Shown here: piece after piece, positions 47,132 to 59,349 of the stretch
How the letters are laid out: the number at the start of each line of letters is the position of its first letter
Position numbering within the stretch: position 1 is the stretch's first letter
Assembly: GCA_024803745.1 (NCBI GenBank)
Contig: JANJXV010000192.1
Location: 744,001 to 808,000 of the forward strand
Reading direction: 5' to 3'
DNA: 64,000 nucleotides
Origin: Megascapheus bottae
Taxonomy: Eukaryota > Chordata > Mammalia > Rodentia > Geomyidae
Program-made: the position numbers and the translations under genes
Notes under the pieces: generated by a model
The model's input: only the letters and a program-made list of their open reading frames with translations
What the model was told of the DNA's origin: nothing
Databases searched by the model: none

Positions 47132-47405
47132 AACTGCATGGAGGAAAAATGGCTAGTAGTAAACATTATCACCAGCAACTTATATTTATAAAGAATTTTA
47201 TAAAGTGAAATAAGTTCAAATTACCACCATTATAAATTTATAAAGTAGTGAAAACAAATTACCATATAATTACCATCCAAGTTCATCCTGATTAATAAGT
47301 ACATTTCTAAGAAAAACAAGGTTTTTGAAAAGGATGACCATACTTAGAATTCAAAAAGTGCTCTTTTTCTCATGAGTCCTGCTGAGATGGATAAACTGCC
47401 ACTCA

Positions 47406-47547
47406 CATTAGGTACAGTGGCTTGTGGCTGTCTGTAATCACAGCTACCCAGGAAGATTGAGCAAAAACATTAGTTAAGGCCTGGTCTCAAACCATGAGAC
47501 AAGTGTGTCAGTAGCTAGGGTTACAGGCGTGAGCCACGATACCTGGC
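47406..47547. mobile_element. Inverted pair of 7SL-like SINE heads
   Basis: A + strand head ('acagtggcttgtggctgtct', 'gtaatcacagctacc') at 47,410-47,455 faces a - strand head ('agtagctagggttacaggcg', 'tgagccacgatacctggc') at 47,510-47,547. The middle is degenerate SINE sequence. Confidence 0.6.
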
Positions 47548-50223
47548 ATTAAATATACATTTTTATAACTTGCTTTCTCCATGGATGTAACATGTTTTCA
47601 TTTGTCATTCATACTTACTCAATAAACACAATGTCTCACATACCTTATATCTGATTATTTACTGAAGTAATCAATTGTTATTTGTCAAACCTCTAATAAA
47701 ATAAATAAAATATTTTGCTGGTTAGTCTCAGCAGTATATAAAAATTTTCATCTCAAAAAATGGCAACTACTCAGATTCATACTTTTGTTCTAATTGCTTT
47801 TAGTATTTTGTCTTCAGTTTTGCTTGTTTGGCTACATGAAATCTCACAAATATTTTGGAATCAGATTTCATGCAACTTTGACTGTATGCCAAATGAGGTG
47901 TTTTATACTCATGTCATGGTTGATGTGGTAGATGAGGATAAAACAAGGCAAATGCTCATCAGTTGTTGTGGTCTTTCATCTTCTGGAAAAGAGGTAGGAA
48001 AGAGGGAAAGTGCTGACCACAAGTCTGACTTATTGTTATGCTGGTAAAATAGCAACAATTCAGAGCCACATGGTCAGCCACTATAAAACTCCCCTACCTC
48101 TTTCCCATTTTCCTACTTCCTCTTAGAAACACAGACCTCTACCTTCATATTTGAAAGTGCCAAGCTCATTCTACTCCTGAACATTTTAATTTGTTGTTCC
48201 CTTGCAAGATCCTAACTAAATTCACGGAAGAATCTATTCAAATGTACCCCCATAGAAAGCAAAGTACTACCATGCTATTCAAAATAGGCTTGTTTGCCTT
48301 TTGCCATGTTCTAAATGTTTCTGAGGTTAAATCATACCCTGAAGTAATGAACCAAATCCACCCCAAAAAACAATTTTAAATGTCTCTTTTATGAAGAAGA
48401 CACAGACTCTCTTATATATAGAACCATATCTACGGGTTTTTTTTTATCAAGCAATGTTTCCATTTTCCCTTCCTCCCTTCCTCTATCCCTTCTTTCTTCC
48501 TTCCCTCTTCTAGAATTAGCCTATATATGCACTGTAAAAAAAAAGAAAGGGGAGGAATTATCCTTTCCTTTTAGAACCTTCTAGCTGACAATCTACTCTG
48601 AATTTTCAACTCCATTCTGGCTGTCTTCTGTGAATGTCTAATAGGATTCACATAGTAGGCAACTGATTTTAAAGCTCATATGTATCATTTAAAGAAGAAG
48701 TGTACTCCCTTGGCTGAATACTGCCAACATTTCAACATATGTACTCATTTCTACCAAGGACCAATTCCTTCATATAGCTGAAATACATACTCCCTTTGTT
48801 GAACAGCATCTGCTTTGAGGTGAACCAAACTTGTCTCCCTAAAGTTCACTGCTTCTGTAGGCTCTCCATTTTCCACCCAAATGATTTATTTAAAGCATTT
48901 CTGTACCTGTCTTGGTTTCTATTGCTGAGGAAAGAAATACTTTAAGCAGTTCTGTACGTTTTTCTTTAGCTTCCCTGCTGGGAACCATATCTCTTGCTTA
49001 GCTATTAGTCTAAATGTTCTTTTGCACAGGCGTTTGTCTTGTAATTTAAATTTAACTTCAAAGGTAAATGAAATTATTCAAGTCCAATAGATCCTTACTC
49101 TCTTTCCATCAGTATTATAAGTGATTTGCTTCCTAATCACCATTTAAAATAATGTATACATGCCTATTTTTATACTGCTAATATTCATCACTGCTATACG
49201 CAGCTGAATAATTATATCTGAAAATCATTGCTGCAAATTGGATGTTTATTTACAGAAACATCTAGCTGATGATCACTTGCTGGCAAGGTTGAACATGTTT
49301 CAAGTGACTCCAAAGGAGACTTAGCCTTCTTATAAAGAGGAAGTCTGCCCACTGCACAATATACTCATTTGGTCATTTGTGTTTCTAAGAGCACTAGGAG
49401 TCCATCAAAAGCAAGTTTGTCACATTTGAGGTTGAAATTTCATTTATTCACTGCAATAATATTGACTGTAATCCCCTAATTACATGTCTCAATGAAAGAA
49501 GACAGAATGTAGATACTGATCCAGCAGTGACTGTGAATGAAAATATTGCTAATTCCTCTTAGTCACTGGGGTGGATTTCTTTTTCCCATTTCTTTCAGAA
49601 TCTTACTTTCCTGTTTCCATAGGCCAATGATAAAACAGAAATTGTTGTGGTATTTTGGAAGGGTAATCTGGGAATAAGAACTGTGTTTCAGCATCTGATA
49701 GGCTCATTAATAACTAAATCTAGATACATGAAACAGACAAGGAGTTGGGGGCAAAGGACTGTTAGAAGTGGCAGCAAAATGTAAGAGAGGTTTATCTAGA
49801 GGCATAAGGCAGGAAGCAGGACACAATGACCATCTCTTCGAAAGTATTTTCAGTGCTTCTGAGTAATCTGTCCATTGTCACACTGTACAGGGATAGCATT
49901 TTGGTTGGCCCACAAAGGAAGAGGATCTAGCTGGTCTATCACGAATGACACGTCCACTATTTTCAACACTAAACATAGACTTCTAATAGATGTTTTCATC
50001 TGAGCATATTCCAAAAGCAAAGTGGTTATTACCAGTTAATCAACTGGTCATTAGAGTAACCAACATATTATGTGATCAAAAAATTAACACTAAGCATTCA
50101 TTTTGATTAAGGTTTGCCTTATAGATTAAAACATGGGAGTATAATCAACAAAGCTTTCAAGACTTCTGGCTAATAAATAATGTTGTAAAAATCCAAAGTG
50201 AACATGAAATTAAAAATAAATTC
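47548..50223. other. Repeat-poor stretch, possible conserved DNA
   Basis: A 95-codon + frame at 47,760-48,047 begins with a hydrophobic segment (FVLIAFSILSSVLLVWL) but matches no family I know. 48,070-48,220 is weakly L2-like. 48,462-48,512 is pyrimidine-rich. 48,900-49,560 is repeat-free and evenly composed, a candidate for conserved non-coding DNA. No gene recognised. Confidence 0.35.
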
Positions 50224-50440
50224 CAGTTGTCAGTGGCTTACACTTATATTCAGTGACTCCGGAGGCTGACATTCGTAGGACTATGGTTCAAGGCTAGGCA
50301 GTTAGAAGAGTTCACTAGACTCCATCTTAAAAAACAAAACAAAACATTGAAAAAAATATCCCAGGTTGGATGTAGGGCTTACATGGCAGAGCTCCAGCCT
50401 CAAAAGGTATGGCCCTAACTTTAAACTACAGTACTTAAAA
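50224..50440 (+). mobile_element. Diverged 7SL/ID composite SINE
   Basis: 'tcagtggcttacacttatat', 'ctccggaggctgacattcgt', 'atggttcaaggctaggcagt', then (AAAAC)n, then an ID-like 'gatgtagggcttacatggca'. Similar in order to 6,336-6,527. Confidence 0.6.
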
Positions 50441-50534
50441 GAAGATCAGACTACTTATGAATGAACAGTACAATTCTTACTTAAACAAAAGCATTATAAA
50501 AAGTTCCATATGTAGACATATTGTATTTATTCAC

Positions 50535-50645
50535 TTGCTTGTTTCATTTTGGTTTTTGTGACAAAATAGGTCTCACTATATAGCCCAGATTTATTTGAAA
50601 TTCACTATGTAGTATAGATTGGTCTCAAATTTGATCTCATACTTG
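50535..50645 (-). mobile_element. B1 SINE fragment
   Basis: 'ggtctcactatatagcccag', 'ttgaaattcactatgtagta' and 'tagattggtctcaaatttga' are the complement of B1, including its internal duplication. Old monomer. Confidence 0.65.
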
Positions 50646-51234
50646 GATGTGTTGAACATGGGAAAATTGAAGTTAATTATTTTATTTTGTTTTGTTTTGT
50701 TTTGCAAACCACAGCAATGTTTTTAAAAGAATGACCTAGAGGCAGTGTGTATCTTAAACACATGGAGACCTTGGAGCCTGACTCTGTGGCCTTAGGTCTG
50801 AAGGTATGAGTCAGGTTTGGAGCTAGAATTGCAATATATTTTTAGAACATAAGTATCCCATGTGCATCTAGGGTGTGTGCTTGACACACCACAGTATTTG
50901 AGACGCTGACTAAGTCCAATAATTAGTCCACAGATTGAGAAAGCTGCACCCAGGGAATGCAAACGTTGTTTATAAAGCATTTACATCGACATGCTTAGTG
51001 TTAAGAAAATTATTTCTTCCTGGAAAATTCTATTATCTGTCAGTCTTCCATAACACATCCCTTTAAAAAATTGTGCTTTTTCACACTTTGTAAAGAAGAA
51101 CACAGTCTCTCTGATAATAAATTTTACAACGTTGCATTGTGCCCTTAGGTATAAATCATCCAGGCACTGAACAAAGGGACAATGCCAGAGTTCAGAATTG
51201 GAGATGAGAACTTATACAAAGGTAGAAACTTGAG

Positions 51235-51240
<6 letters not shown>
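50646..51240. other. Unique DNA
   Basis: Contains a (TTTTG)n run at 50,683-50,705. No gene recognised. Confidence 0.4.

Positions 51241-51297
<57 letters not shown>
51241..51297. repeat. (GA)n microsatellite
   Basis: About 28 uninterrupted GA units; purine-only on +. Confidence 0.98.
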
Positions 51298-51513
51298 CTT
51301 CAATGTTGACAATGACTTTCAAATCTGAATCCCCGTCATTATTAGATTATGATTTCATTTCTTTGCCATGTGTTGGTATTTGTATTTTGTCCACAAATGT
51401 CCTTCATTTGTTTGTTAGCGTGAACAAATCTGAATAGCATCTCACACTTGTCTCAAGTGACTTCATGCCTAAATAAATGCCACATAAACAAGAGAAAAGC
51501 TTTTTAAAACTAT

Positions 51514-51650
51514 CAAGAAAGAATTTCTTGAAGTTACATAGAGTTTTCTGCCCAAGCTGGCTCTGAACCACAATCCTCAAATTTCAGCCTCCTGAGTAGC
51601 TAGGATTATAAGTGTGAGCTATTGGCATTTAGCTCAAGGAAGAATTTCTT
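51514..51650 (-). mobile_element. 7SL-like SINE fragment with 16-base duplication
   Basis: SINE 51,530-51,634, the head part only: 'aagctggctctgaaccacaa', 'cctcctgagtagctaggatt', 'ataagtgtgagctattggca'. Direct repeats 'caagaaagaatttctt' (51,514-51,529) and 'caaggaagaatttctt' (51,635-51,650), 15 of 16 matching, bound it, so it inserted in this short form without a right module. Confidence 0.88.
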
Positions 51651-51739
51651 TAAAGTCTCCAAACTACTTCTAGAACCCCAAAGCAGTCACTCACATCTCA
51701 TCAGCCTCATTAAATAGGATGGTGAAGTATCTATTTCAA

Positions 51740-51805
51740 TGTATCTCTCTTTATAAATGAGGAAACGGAACCTTTTGAGGCAATTCAGTAACAATCCCAG
51801 ACAAA
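51740..51805 (+). repeat. MIR SINE fragment
   Basis: 'tctttataaatgaggaaacg' with 'ttttgaggcaattcagtaac' resembles the MIR core. Short and old. Confidence 0.45.
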
Positions 51806-53191
51806 CAACCCTGCAGGTCTAGATGAAAGGAAAGTATCTGAGCCATCACATAGAATAGTTTCCAAATGGAACTCGCTGCTCAGTAGTCTGCTATTATTCT
51901 GATTCATATTCAACAGTGGATGACTTAAACTTCAGAATTTTTCAAAAATATAATTGCTGTTTCAGCAATTTAGTTACCTAATTATTTGCTTGTATTCATT
52001 TTCAAGACAGGATTCTATGCTAAAAACACACCTTGTGAATATCAAATCAGGTTGCCATAGTAACAGGGTCTGTTCTCAACCAACTGCACTCTTAGCTAAC
52101 TTATTTGATAATCATGGCTTTCTTACTAAAGCTGAGTGTTATTAAAGATTATTATGGACTTTTATGTGTATTTTATTTTTGTCAAATATTAATTTCATAG
52201 GCTCTTCTTACATTATCCTCCAAATACTGTTCATTAGGAAAATGTTAAAAGACCTAAATTTGGTTTTGCTGACATGAGCCATTTTGTGTTTAAATCTGTT
52301 TGTCTAGGCAATGTGAAGAAAATGTCTAAGAAGAATTTAAATAAATTTTGAGAGATTGGGGAGAATGATCCTTCTCAACACAATAAATGACATGCGCACG
52401 TGTTCACCTGTGGGTGTGTTCTTAGTAGTGTCTGGAGAATGAAAAGGCCAACAGGGACACAGGATACCGCAATGCTGACTGACCTTACAGATTTTGGAAA
52501 ATCGAGCCTTTTAAGGACCAGTCAAAAAATTCTAAAAACTATATTTTGTCGGGTTCCTTGAAGGGAAATGTTACAATTTTCCTTCTTGAACAAAAGCCAT
52601 ATTGCCTGGATTAACACAGAAGCCATGTTCAAAAGTCTTTCAGGAGTCTGTATTTTAATACCACAAGAAAGCTATGAAAATACATTCCCATCCTGCATTA
52701 AACATAAGATTTCACTCAACATATTTTCAAGCATGTTGTTATTTTACTTTTGAAATTACTTAGTGCTGAGAAATTCATTTCACTTACGGTTGGCTGAATT
52801 TTTAAGCAATTATTTAACAAGCCTAGAAAATCTTTTACTGTGAGAAATTGAACCTGCAAATTGCTTTCAAAATGTACTGAGAAATTTATAAATATTAACC
52901 ATGGCAGCTAACAAGGTTGACACAATAATATGTTTATTTAAACATCTAGTCATTTTTATTTCTTAAATATCAAGTCAGTGACTTATGTTTGTTTTTTCCA
53001 GATCTCTCATATTCCCTCAACCTTTGAAAAGTATTTAGATAACGGAGCTCTCTGTTTAGTGACTTAAGATGAAAGCTATCCAGTGCCTGGTTAGATATTG
53101 CATTTTAGTACCTACTTGATGGCAACAATAAACAAATATTTATTTTTAGAGCTATCTCAAATGTGTCACAAAGGTGCAAGTGGAATGTAAG
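51806..53191. other. AT-rich unique DNA
   Basis: No gene or classifiable repeat. Frames of 61-63 codons lack domains. Confidence 0.4.
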
Positions 53192-53575
53192 ATTTTTTTT
53201 GGTAGCACTGGGATTTGAACTCAGGGTCTTGCATTTACAAGACAGGTGCTCTCGGAGTTATGTCTTCAGTCCTTTTTGCACTAGTTACTTTGCACATAGG
53301 GTCTTACTTCCAGTGTTATAATTTCTGAGAAGACAGACACACAACCCCACCCAGTGAAATGGCATTTCATTGTCTTTTTCTCACTGGGCTGGCCTGGACA
53401 CTTGATCCTCCCAGACTCAGCCTCCCACATAGCTAGGGAGGTTGGCCCATGCCACTGCACTGAGTTTGTTTAGGAGGGGTCTTGCCTGTATGTCTAAGCT
53501 GTCCCTGAACCATGATCCTCGTTATCCTAGCCTACCAAGAAGCTAGGATTTCCAGTGTGGACTACTAGTACAGAA
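53192..53575 (-). mobile_element. ID plus B1-like dimer, diverged
   Basis: ID complement 'gcactgggatttgaactcag' and 'agacaggtgctctcggagtt' at 53,205-53,265. Two B1-like complements follow ('ctcagcctcccacatagcta' at about 53,417; 'tgaaccatgatcctcgttat' and 'agctaggatttccagtgtgg' at 53,506-53,562). Confidence 0.6.
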
Positions 53576-53880
53576 TTACAATTCACTGTTTTCCTTAAGC
53601 AATTGAAGAATAAAATGCCACCGTGATGCCCAACCATGACTGGCTCCTTGGACAGTATTAACTACAAGGTACGGTGTACTCACATGCAACCTCAATTCAA
53701 TGTGAATATCAGAAAATTAATATGAATATTTTAAAACCTAATCAATCCTCAGTTACGTTCAAGTGCTGCCAGTGTCCCAATAATGTCATGGTATCACTAA
53801 TGACTGATACAGTGGCTGCTAAAAGGCACAATATTAAAATTTATTGTGCCTTGTCTTAGGAAGAAAAATGAAAAAGAGGC

Positions 53881-53881
<1 letters not shown>

Positions 53882-53921
<40 letters not shown>

Positions 53922-53922
53922 G
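53882..53922. repeat. (ACAG)n microsatellite
   Basis: About nine ACAG units. Confidence 0.96.
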
Positions 53923-55299
53923 AGGATAGCAAGAGGGGGAAGAAGGAAAGTGACAGTGAAGGAAGGGACATGGAAGACAGGGAAGGAGAGGGGTGCCATT
54001 TCCTAGAAAAGTCTGGTGCATATGCATTCTGATATTAATGACAAGAAAAATAGGCAAAGGTATGTGGTCCTCCTGAGCTCTTCTTGTGCCCAGCTTGCAT
54101 ATTACTGATGCTTGTGCCATATGGAATATCATATAGCTCAGGCAATGTTACACGATACTCAAATCCAACGTTTTTTTCACAGTCATGTGTATTTATCTCT
54201 GTGTGTGTAACTCAAAGAACATGGCATGTGGAGGAAAATGGGTTCTGGCCTCAGAAAGAATTTAACTCAGTGACAATTGTGCCACTAGGTTTGGTCTGGC
54301 CCTTACATTAGGAACAGCCTCTTCTAAATCCTCCGCCTAAGACTGGAGCTGGGGAATGCCACCATTTCCCAGAATTTCACAGCTGGCTCTGTCAGTTCCA
54401 CTGTATGTCACTGGCTGCCAAAAATAAGTTTCGTGCTTTTCTTGTCTGCAGTTGTTCTGCTCCATCTGTCTTCAGAACAGCTCTCCTGAGGCTCTGAAAC
54501 TATCCATTTTCTGTATATGTTCGCTCCAAAGATCACTGCTAGAGTGGCTCTTCACATCCGTGGGCTGGCTATGGTCCAGACTTCCAACAACTCATCTTTC
54601 TGTGTCTTCAACGACTAGAAACTCCTGTCTGTGATAGAAATGAGGCTGCTCCAAGGAGCCAGCTCCAATTCAAGGCCCACAAGGCTTCAGGTAACATGGC
54701 TCCACATCCCAGACCTGGAGAGAGCCCTTCCTGAAACTCACCCCTTTCGTTTCCTTCACAGGTCATTACAGATTCTCCGTCACCTTTAATAAGATTCCTG
54801 CACAAAACATAAATGTCTCTGGACTGACGTTTAAAACCCTTTAAAAGTTGACTTTCACTGATAATTTACACTGTATCTTTAGTCTCAATCCACTTGGTTC
54901 AAGGCAAGAGGGTACTTCAGTTCCTGTCTCTGCCTTGGAACTGTGTTCACCTCCTGATTGCCAGTTTGACACGGTGACCAAGGTGGTTCTTTGTATGAAA
55001 TCCCTCCACAGAAAGCTTCTAATCACTTCTTCTGTTACTCGGGGAAAGAAAAATAAATCGATAGAGCCCTTGTTTTTGGCTCACAGGGCCCTCCTTATTC
55101 TCTACTCTCTCCCATTCTTTCCAACCTATTTCATAAAGCCTGACAAGTACATGTCCATTTCTGGATCTGTTCTTTTACTCTCCTTTCTGACTGGATCCTT
55201 CGTTTCCTTCTTATAACCCTTGGCATCTAATGCAGGCACCCTTGCACCTCCTCCCTGTCACGCTCCGATGTGGTTGCATGCACAACTGCATTTTGCAGT
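53923..55299. other. Unique DNA, no gene recognised
   Basis: 53,923-53,990 remains purine-rich. A 122-codon + frame at 54,848-55,216 and a 111-codon - frame at 53,797-54,132 have no recognisable domains. Confidence 0.4.
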
Positions 55300-55490
55300 C
55301 CTTTTGTGCCTCATAAACTGGGAACTCCATCTTATACAATATACATTTTCTTTTCTTTTTTCCCCACACTCAGTAACTTTGTATTTAAAATGGAGAATTT
55401 TGATACTGGAGACAGTGTCTTACTTATTTCTATACTTCTGTCTCTACCATGCACCATTCTGCATGGCATATAATATGATCTGGATGTAAT
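55300..55490 (+). mobile_element. L2 LINE 3' fragment
   Basis: 'ggagacagtgtcttacttat', 'ttctatacttctgtctctac' and 'gcatggcatataatatgatc' follow the L2 3' end ('...gtgtcttattcatctctgtatcc...tggcacatag'). Old and diverged; upstream extent uncertain. Confidence 0.5.
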
Positions 55491-56479
55491 TTTGTAGAAT
55501 AATTAAGCCAGTGAATGTCAAATGTCATCACCTGCTGTGCATTTCTGTTGGCTTCCTACCTTCAGTGCATTATTCTCTTGCTCCTTTTCACATTTTTAGT
55601 CTGACCTTTCCTTCCAGTTGAGCTCAAATCCTGTATTAGTATTATTTGTAAAACGGCTCGTCGTGAATACTTCTTGCTTCTGGCTCTTACGTGATAGATT
55701 TGGATAGCAAATATATTGATCAATTTATGAAACACATATTTTCATAGAAAAAAGTCTACCTTTGGTTAAGGTAAGTACATTATTTCACTTTAGTATCCTC
55801 AATTTCTTCGTCTTTAAAGCAGATGATAATTTATTGAATCTGGAAAAGTGAACATTACTTTCACCTGAATTTGTGATATCTTTTCCAATTAGTGCTTAGG
55901 ATATACTTAATCACCATATATTCTGTTTCTGAACGGATAAAAATTTGTTTCCTCTCAAATATAAATAAGTTTGATCCATTAAGTCTCAATAAGTTGAAAC
56001 ATCAAACATCCTGGATTTAAAATAACCTGGCATTATTCAGAGTCATTATTTGAGAGGAAATTGACCCAAAGTACCAAAGGAAAGACTTATATCAAATGTG
56101 GAATTTCAAAGCCTACGGGAAGGGAAGATAGTGGAGAAGGTAAAGAAACCATGTCAATCTCAAATGTTTTGATTATTGGAGGCAACGTGTAGATAAAATC
56201 AGTTACCATAGAATGAAAACCAGAAGACAGGCAGAAGTATGGATAAACAAAACTCTACACCCTGTAAATACAATAGTTGCCACCAAACACTGCCTGACAG
56301 TGACCTAGAAAACAGGCCACATATAGGGGACGTTTCAATGATTTGAAATCAACCAAAAATCTATGTCAAAAATCCAATTTGAAATTTGAAAAGAAGAATG
56401 GGAAAAAGAAGTGTGTGTGTGGAGGGAGGTGGTGAGGTCTAGTGCACTAGCTACATGGCTCTTCTCCAAAGAACCCTTA
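55491..56479. other. AT-rich unique DNA
   Basis: No gene or classifiable repeat. A short GTGTGTG run lies at 56,411. Confidence 0.4.
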
Positions 56480-56722
56480 AAAACACTCATCGCGTACATG
56501 CAGAACAAAGGATTTTTCCATATAAGAGAACTTCGTTACTAATACAGCCAGCTAGACAAAGGTACTTCCTAAGCTAACAACAATCTCCGTTGCTTTTTGA
56601 GTTTGTTGTTGTGGATTTCTTTAGGTAGTTGGCTCGTGGGACTCCCTGGTTCTCTCTTTTTGTCAGAGAGAGCTAGGCAGCGTCCCTATTGTCTTGGCGC
56701 CATCTTCCTTCCCCCCGCATTA
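56480..56722 (-). mobile_element. L1 5' end (5' UTR) fragment
   Basis: Read on the - strand the piece starts at 56,722-56,716 with a run of G and then 'gaaggaagatggcgccaaga', the kind of start seen at mammalian L1 5' UTRs, and continues for roughly 240 bases. No L1 ORF1 follows, so the element is 3'-deleted or rearranged. The family is inferred from the start motif only. Confidence 0.45.
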
Positions 56723-58079
56723 GCGTTTATAAGTTAATTATTATGGTCCTCTAAACTGTCAAGATGGAAATCTGAAATAGAGCCAGGAAAGGTTTATCCA
56801 TGAGCCAAATCTAGCTTGTTAGAGCTTTGGTTAAACCAACAATTGAATCTCATTAGAAGAAAGACACATTCTTGTATTTTATGTAACTTCTTTTGTGCTA
56901 TCAGGACAGGAAATGCCATCTTAGAGCCTCAATACATGTCATTTTGCCTTACAGAAAGCATTGTTCCTTCTTAGATGAGACTATAGTGCTTCAATTCAAC
57001 ATTTTTAATCATCAATAAAGCCTATGGATCTTACTTCTGACATAAATCAACTAATCTTGATTTCCCTTTTTTATTTATCAGCTCCACTACTACTCTAATT
57101 TAGTTACTAGATATTTGTATGTGCAAGGTTTTCTTATCCAGTGTCCTACAGTCTCATTATAATCAGTTCTATTCCAGTATTCATGACATGAATAGGTACA
57201 GATATACAATGCCCACCCCTCTTTCTAAGAGTTCAAGAAGGCTGGCTAATGTCATTAGTGTCTTCATAGTCTGAAATTTAAGTTAGCCTTAATCAAAGTT
57301 CCACGTGTATTCAGGGCACTCTATAGTCCACCTGTGCATATCACAGACAGAGATATTTATACATTATGTGTGGTCATAACAAATATTTTTGATAGAAATA
57401 TTATCCAGACTTTAAGGTAGCTGCAATGGGATGAGAAAGTTACTACATAAATAATCTTAGTAAATGATAGTTCAATAGGATTGTCTGCTAGTGACTCAGC
57501 AAATTAGTTTGTAGCATGTATGGCTGATATGATAAATGCTGTCGAAGATGATTGCATACATTTTATATTCTATGGTGATCATGTACCTAGAACAGACCTC
57601 ATATACATTGTCATTCAGGACACACTGGGTATGACAGGGTGTGAGTAAATAGAACCTTCCTTCTACAGAGGAACAAGATATCAAGGTGTACCCTACAGGT
57701 CGTGCAATCATTCGTTTACATAACATTTTAAAATAGTCATTTATTAAGTGGATTTACAGCAATTAGTTTAGATGCTACGGACTATCTAATCTACCACCAC
57801 TATTTAGCTTTGGAAGAACAGCAACAAAACAATTATCAATAACATCCAAACTAAGGTTGTGATTGTTTTCCAATAGATAAGAAGTCAGATCCGACCTTCA
57901 GGTTATATTTTACTAAATTATATTTTAACAGTGTATGAATGGCTATTCTACTTATTTACAAGTCAGATCCTTCTCTGTAGATATCAGTTTATGATATTTG
58001 TATGTAACCTAAGTACATTCTACCATGTTATCTATCTAGTTCATTAGCTCATTTTAAATTAAAAATAATTAATGTGTTT
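56723..58079. other. AT-rich unique DNA
   Basis: No gene or classifiable repeat. Confidence 0.4.
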
Positions 58080-58449
58080 AGCTCTCTAAATTGTTTATAT
58101 GTTCTGTATAGTCATCACTTATCAGGTAAGTAGTTTGCAAATACATATCCTCATTCTGTAGATCACTGTTTATTCCTTTAGATAATTTCCTTTGCTGTGC
58201 AAAAGATTCTTAGTATGTTGTTGTTACCTATGACCCTGAAATGCTATCTAAAAAGTCATTGGTAACATCACTATTTTAAACAATGCTGTTGTGTTTTCTC
58301 ACATCGTTTGATGATCTCAGGATTTGCATTTAGGCCTTTGATCCATTTTGGTTGACTTCTGTGTGGATAAGCGGTGGGATCTGGCTGCATTATTCTTCAT
58401 GTGTGTATAAGTGATCTTAGCATCATTTGGTGTAAGACTGTCTTTCCTT

Positions 58450-59349
58450 TACATTCTTTTTTTTTTAAAAAATTAATTTTATCATCCAGGTGAAGTAAGG
58501 GGGGTTTATAGCTTCATACATAAGACAATGAGTATATTTCTGGTTGAACATTGTTACCTCCTCCTTCGTATTTCTCCCACATTACTTCTCCTCAGCCTCC
58601 CTCCAAGTTGTAAAGCTCATTTCCAGCATATTTTGGATATGGTTGTTGCACTGCCTTGCCATTTGTCCTTTGTCTTGTCATTTTCTTGTGCTCTTTCCCT
58701 TCCCCAATTCAGATAAACATATACATAAGACCCAGGGACTAAAACCAAATACGGTAACAACCGGGGATAAAACAAATGAAATAAATGAAGTAACTTCACA
58801 CAGTACCTCAAAACAACAACAAAAACCTCTCGTTTCCATATCTTGGGGTTCATTTTGCTTAGCCTCATCTTACATGGTCATGTATACATAGCTATTGAGC
58901 TATCCTCTTCTAGGACTATCCTAGACATATACTAATTATTACAAATGAGCGAAACCATGGAGTCTATGTTCCTTTGGGTCTGGCTTATTTCACTTAATAT
59001 AATGTTTTTCCAAGTCTTTCTATTTCCTTATGAATGGGGCTATGTTGCTCTTTCTGATGGAAAAATTGAATTCCACTGTGCACGTACACCATATTTTCTT
59101 GATCTATTCTTCTACTCAGGGGCATTTGGGTTGGTTCCATATCTTAGCTATGGTAAATAACGCAGTAATGAGCATAGTTGTGCTGATAGTGTGGCCTTGT
59201 TTGTGGTCTTTTGGGTAAATGCCCACGAGTGGGATTGCTGAATCATAGGGAATTTCTATGTTTAGTCTTTTGAGGAAACTCCACACTGCTTTCCAGAGTG
59301 GCTGAATACTGTTGGTGGCAGTAAACTTGTTCAATCACTATACGTTCTT
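58450..59349 (-). mobile_element. Nested younger L1 3' end
   Basis: The insert 58,459-59,340 is an antisense L1 3' end: tail complement 'ttttttttaaaaaattaatt', 3' UTR, 'ctggcttatttcacttaata' and the end of ORF2. It lies inside the older L1. Direct repeats 'tacattctt' (58,450-58,458) and 'tacgttctt' (59,341-59,349), 8 of 9 matching, are the probable target-site duplication. Confidence 0.82.
59116..59334 (-). pseudogene. L1 ORF2 C-terminal remnant
   Basis: A 72-codon frame retains recognisable C-terminal ORF2p sequence, including DSAIPLVGIYPK and LITALFTIAKIWNQPKCP, typical of mammalian L1 ORF2 downstream of the reverse transcriptase domain. It lacks the endonuclease and reverse transcriptase domains, so it has no activity. 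It is the 5' edge of the nested L1 at 58,459-59,340. Confidence 0.88.

Noticed and set aside
47760..48047. 95-codon frame with a hydrophobic N-terminal segment
   Set aside because: One hydrophobic stretch in AT-rich DNA is common by chance; no family resemblance and no gene context.
58544..58891. 115-codon + frame as a gene
   Set aside because: It is the antisense of an L1 3' UTR.
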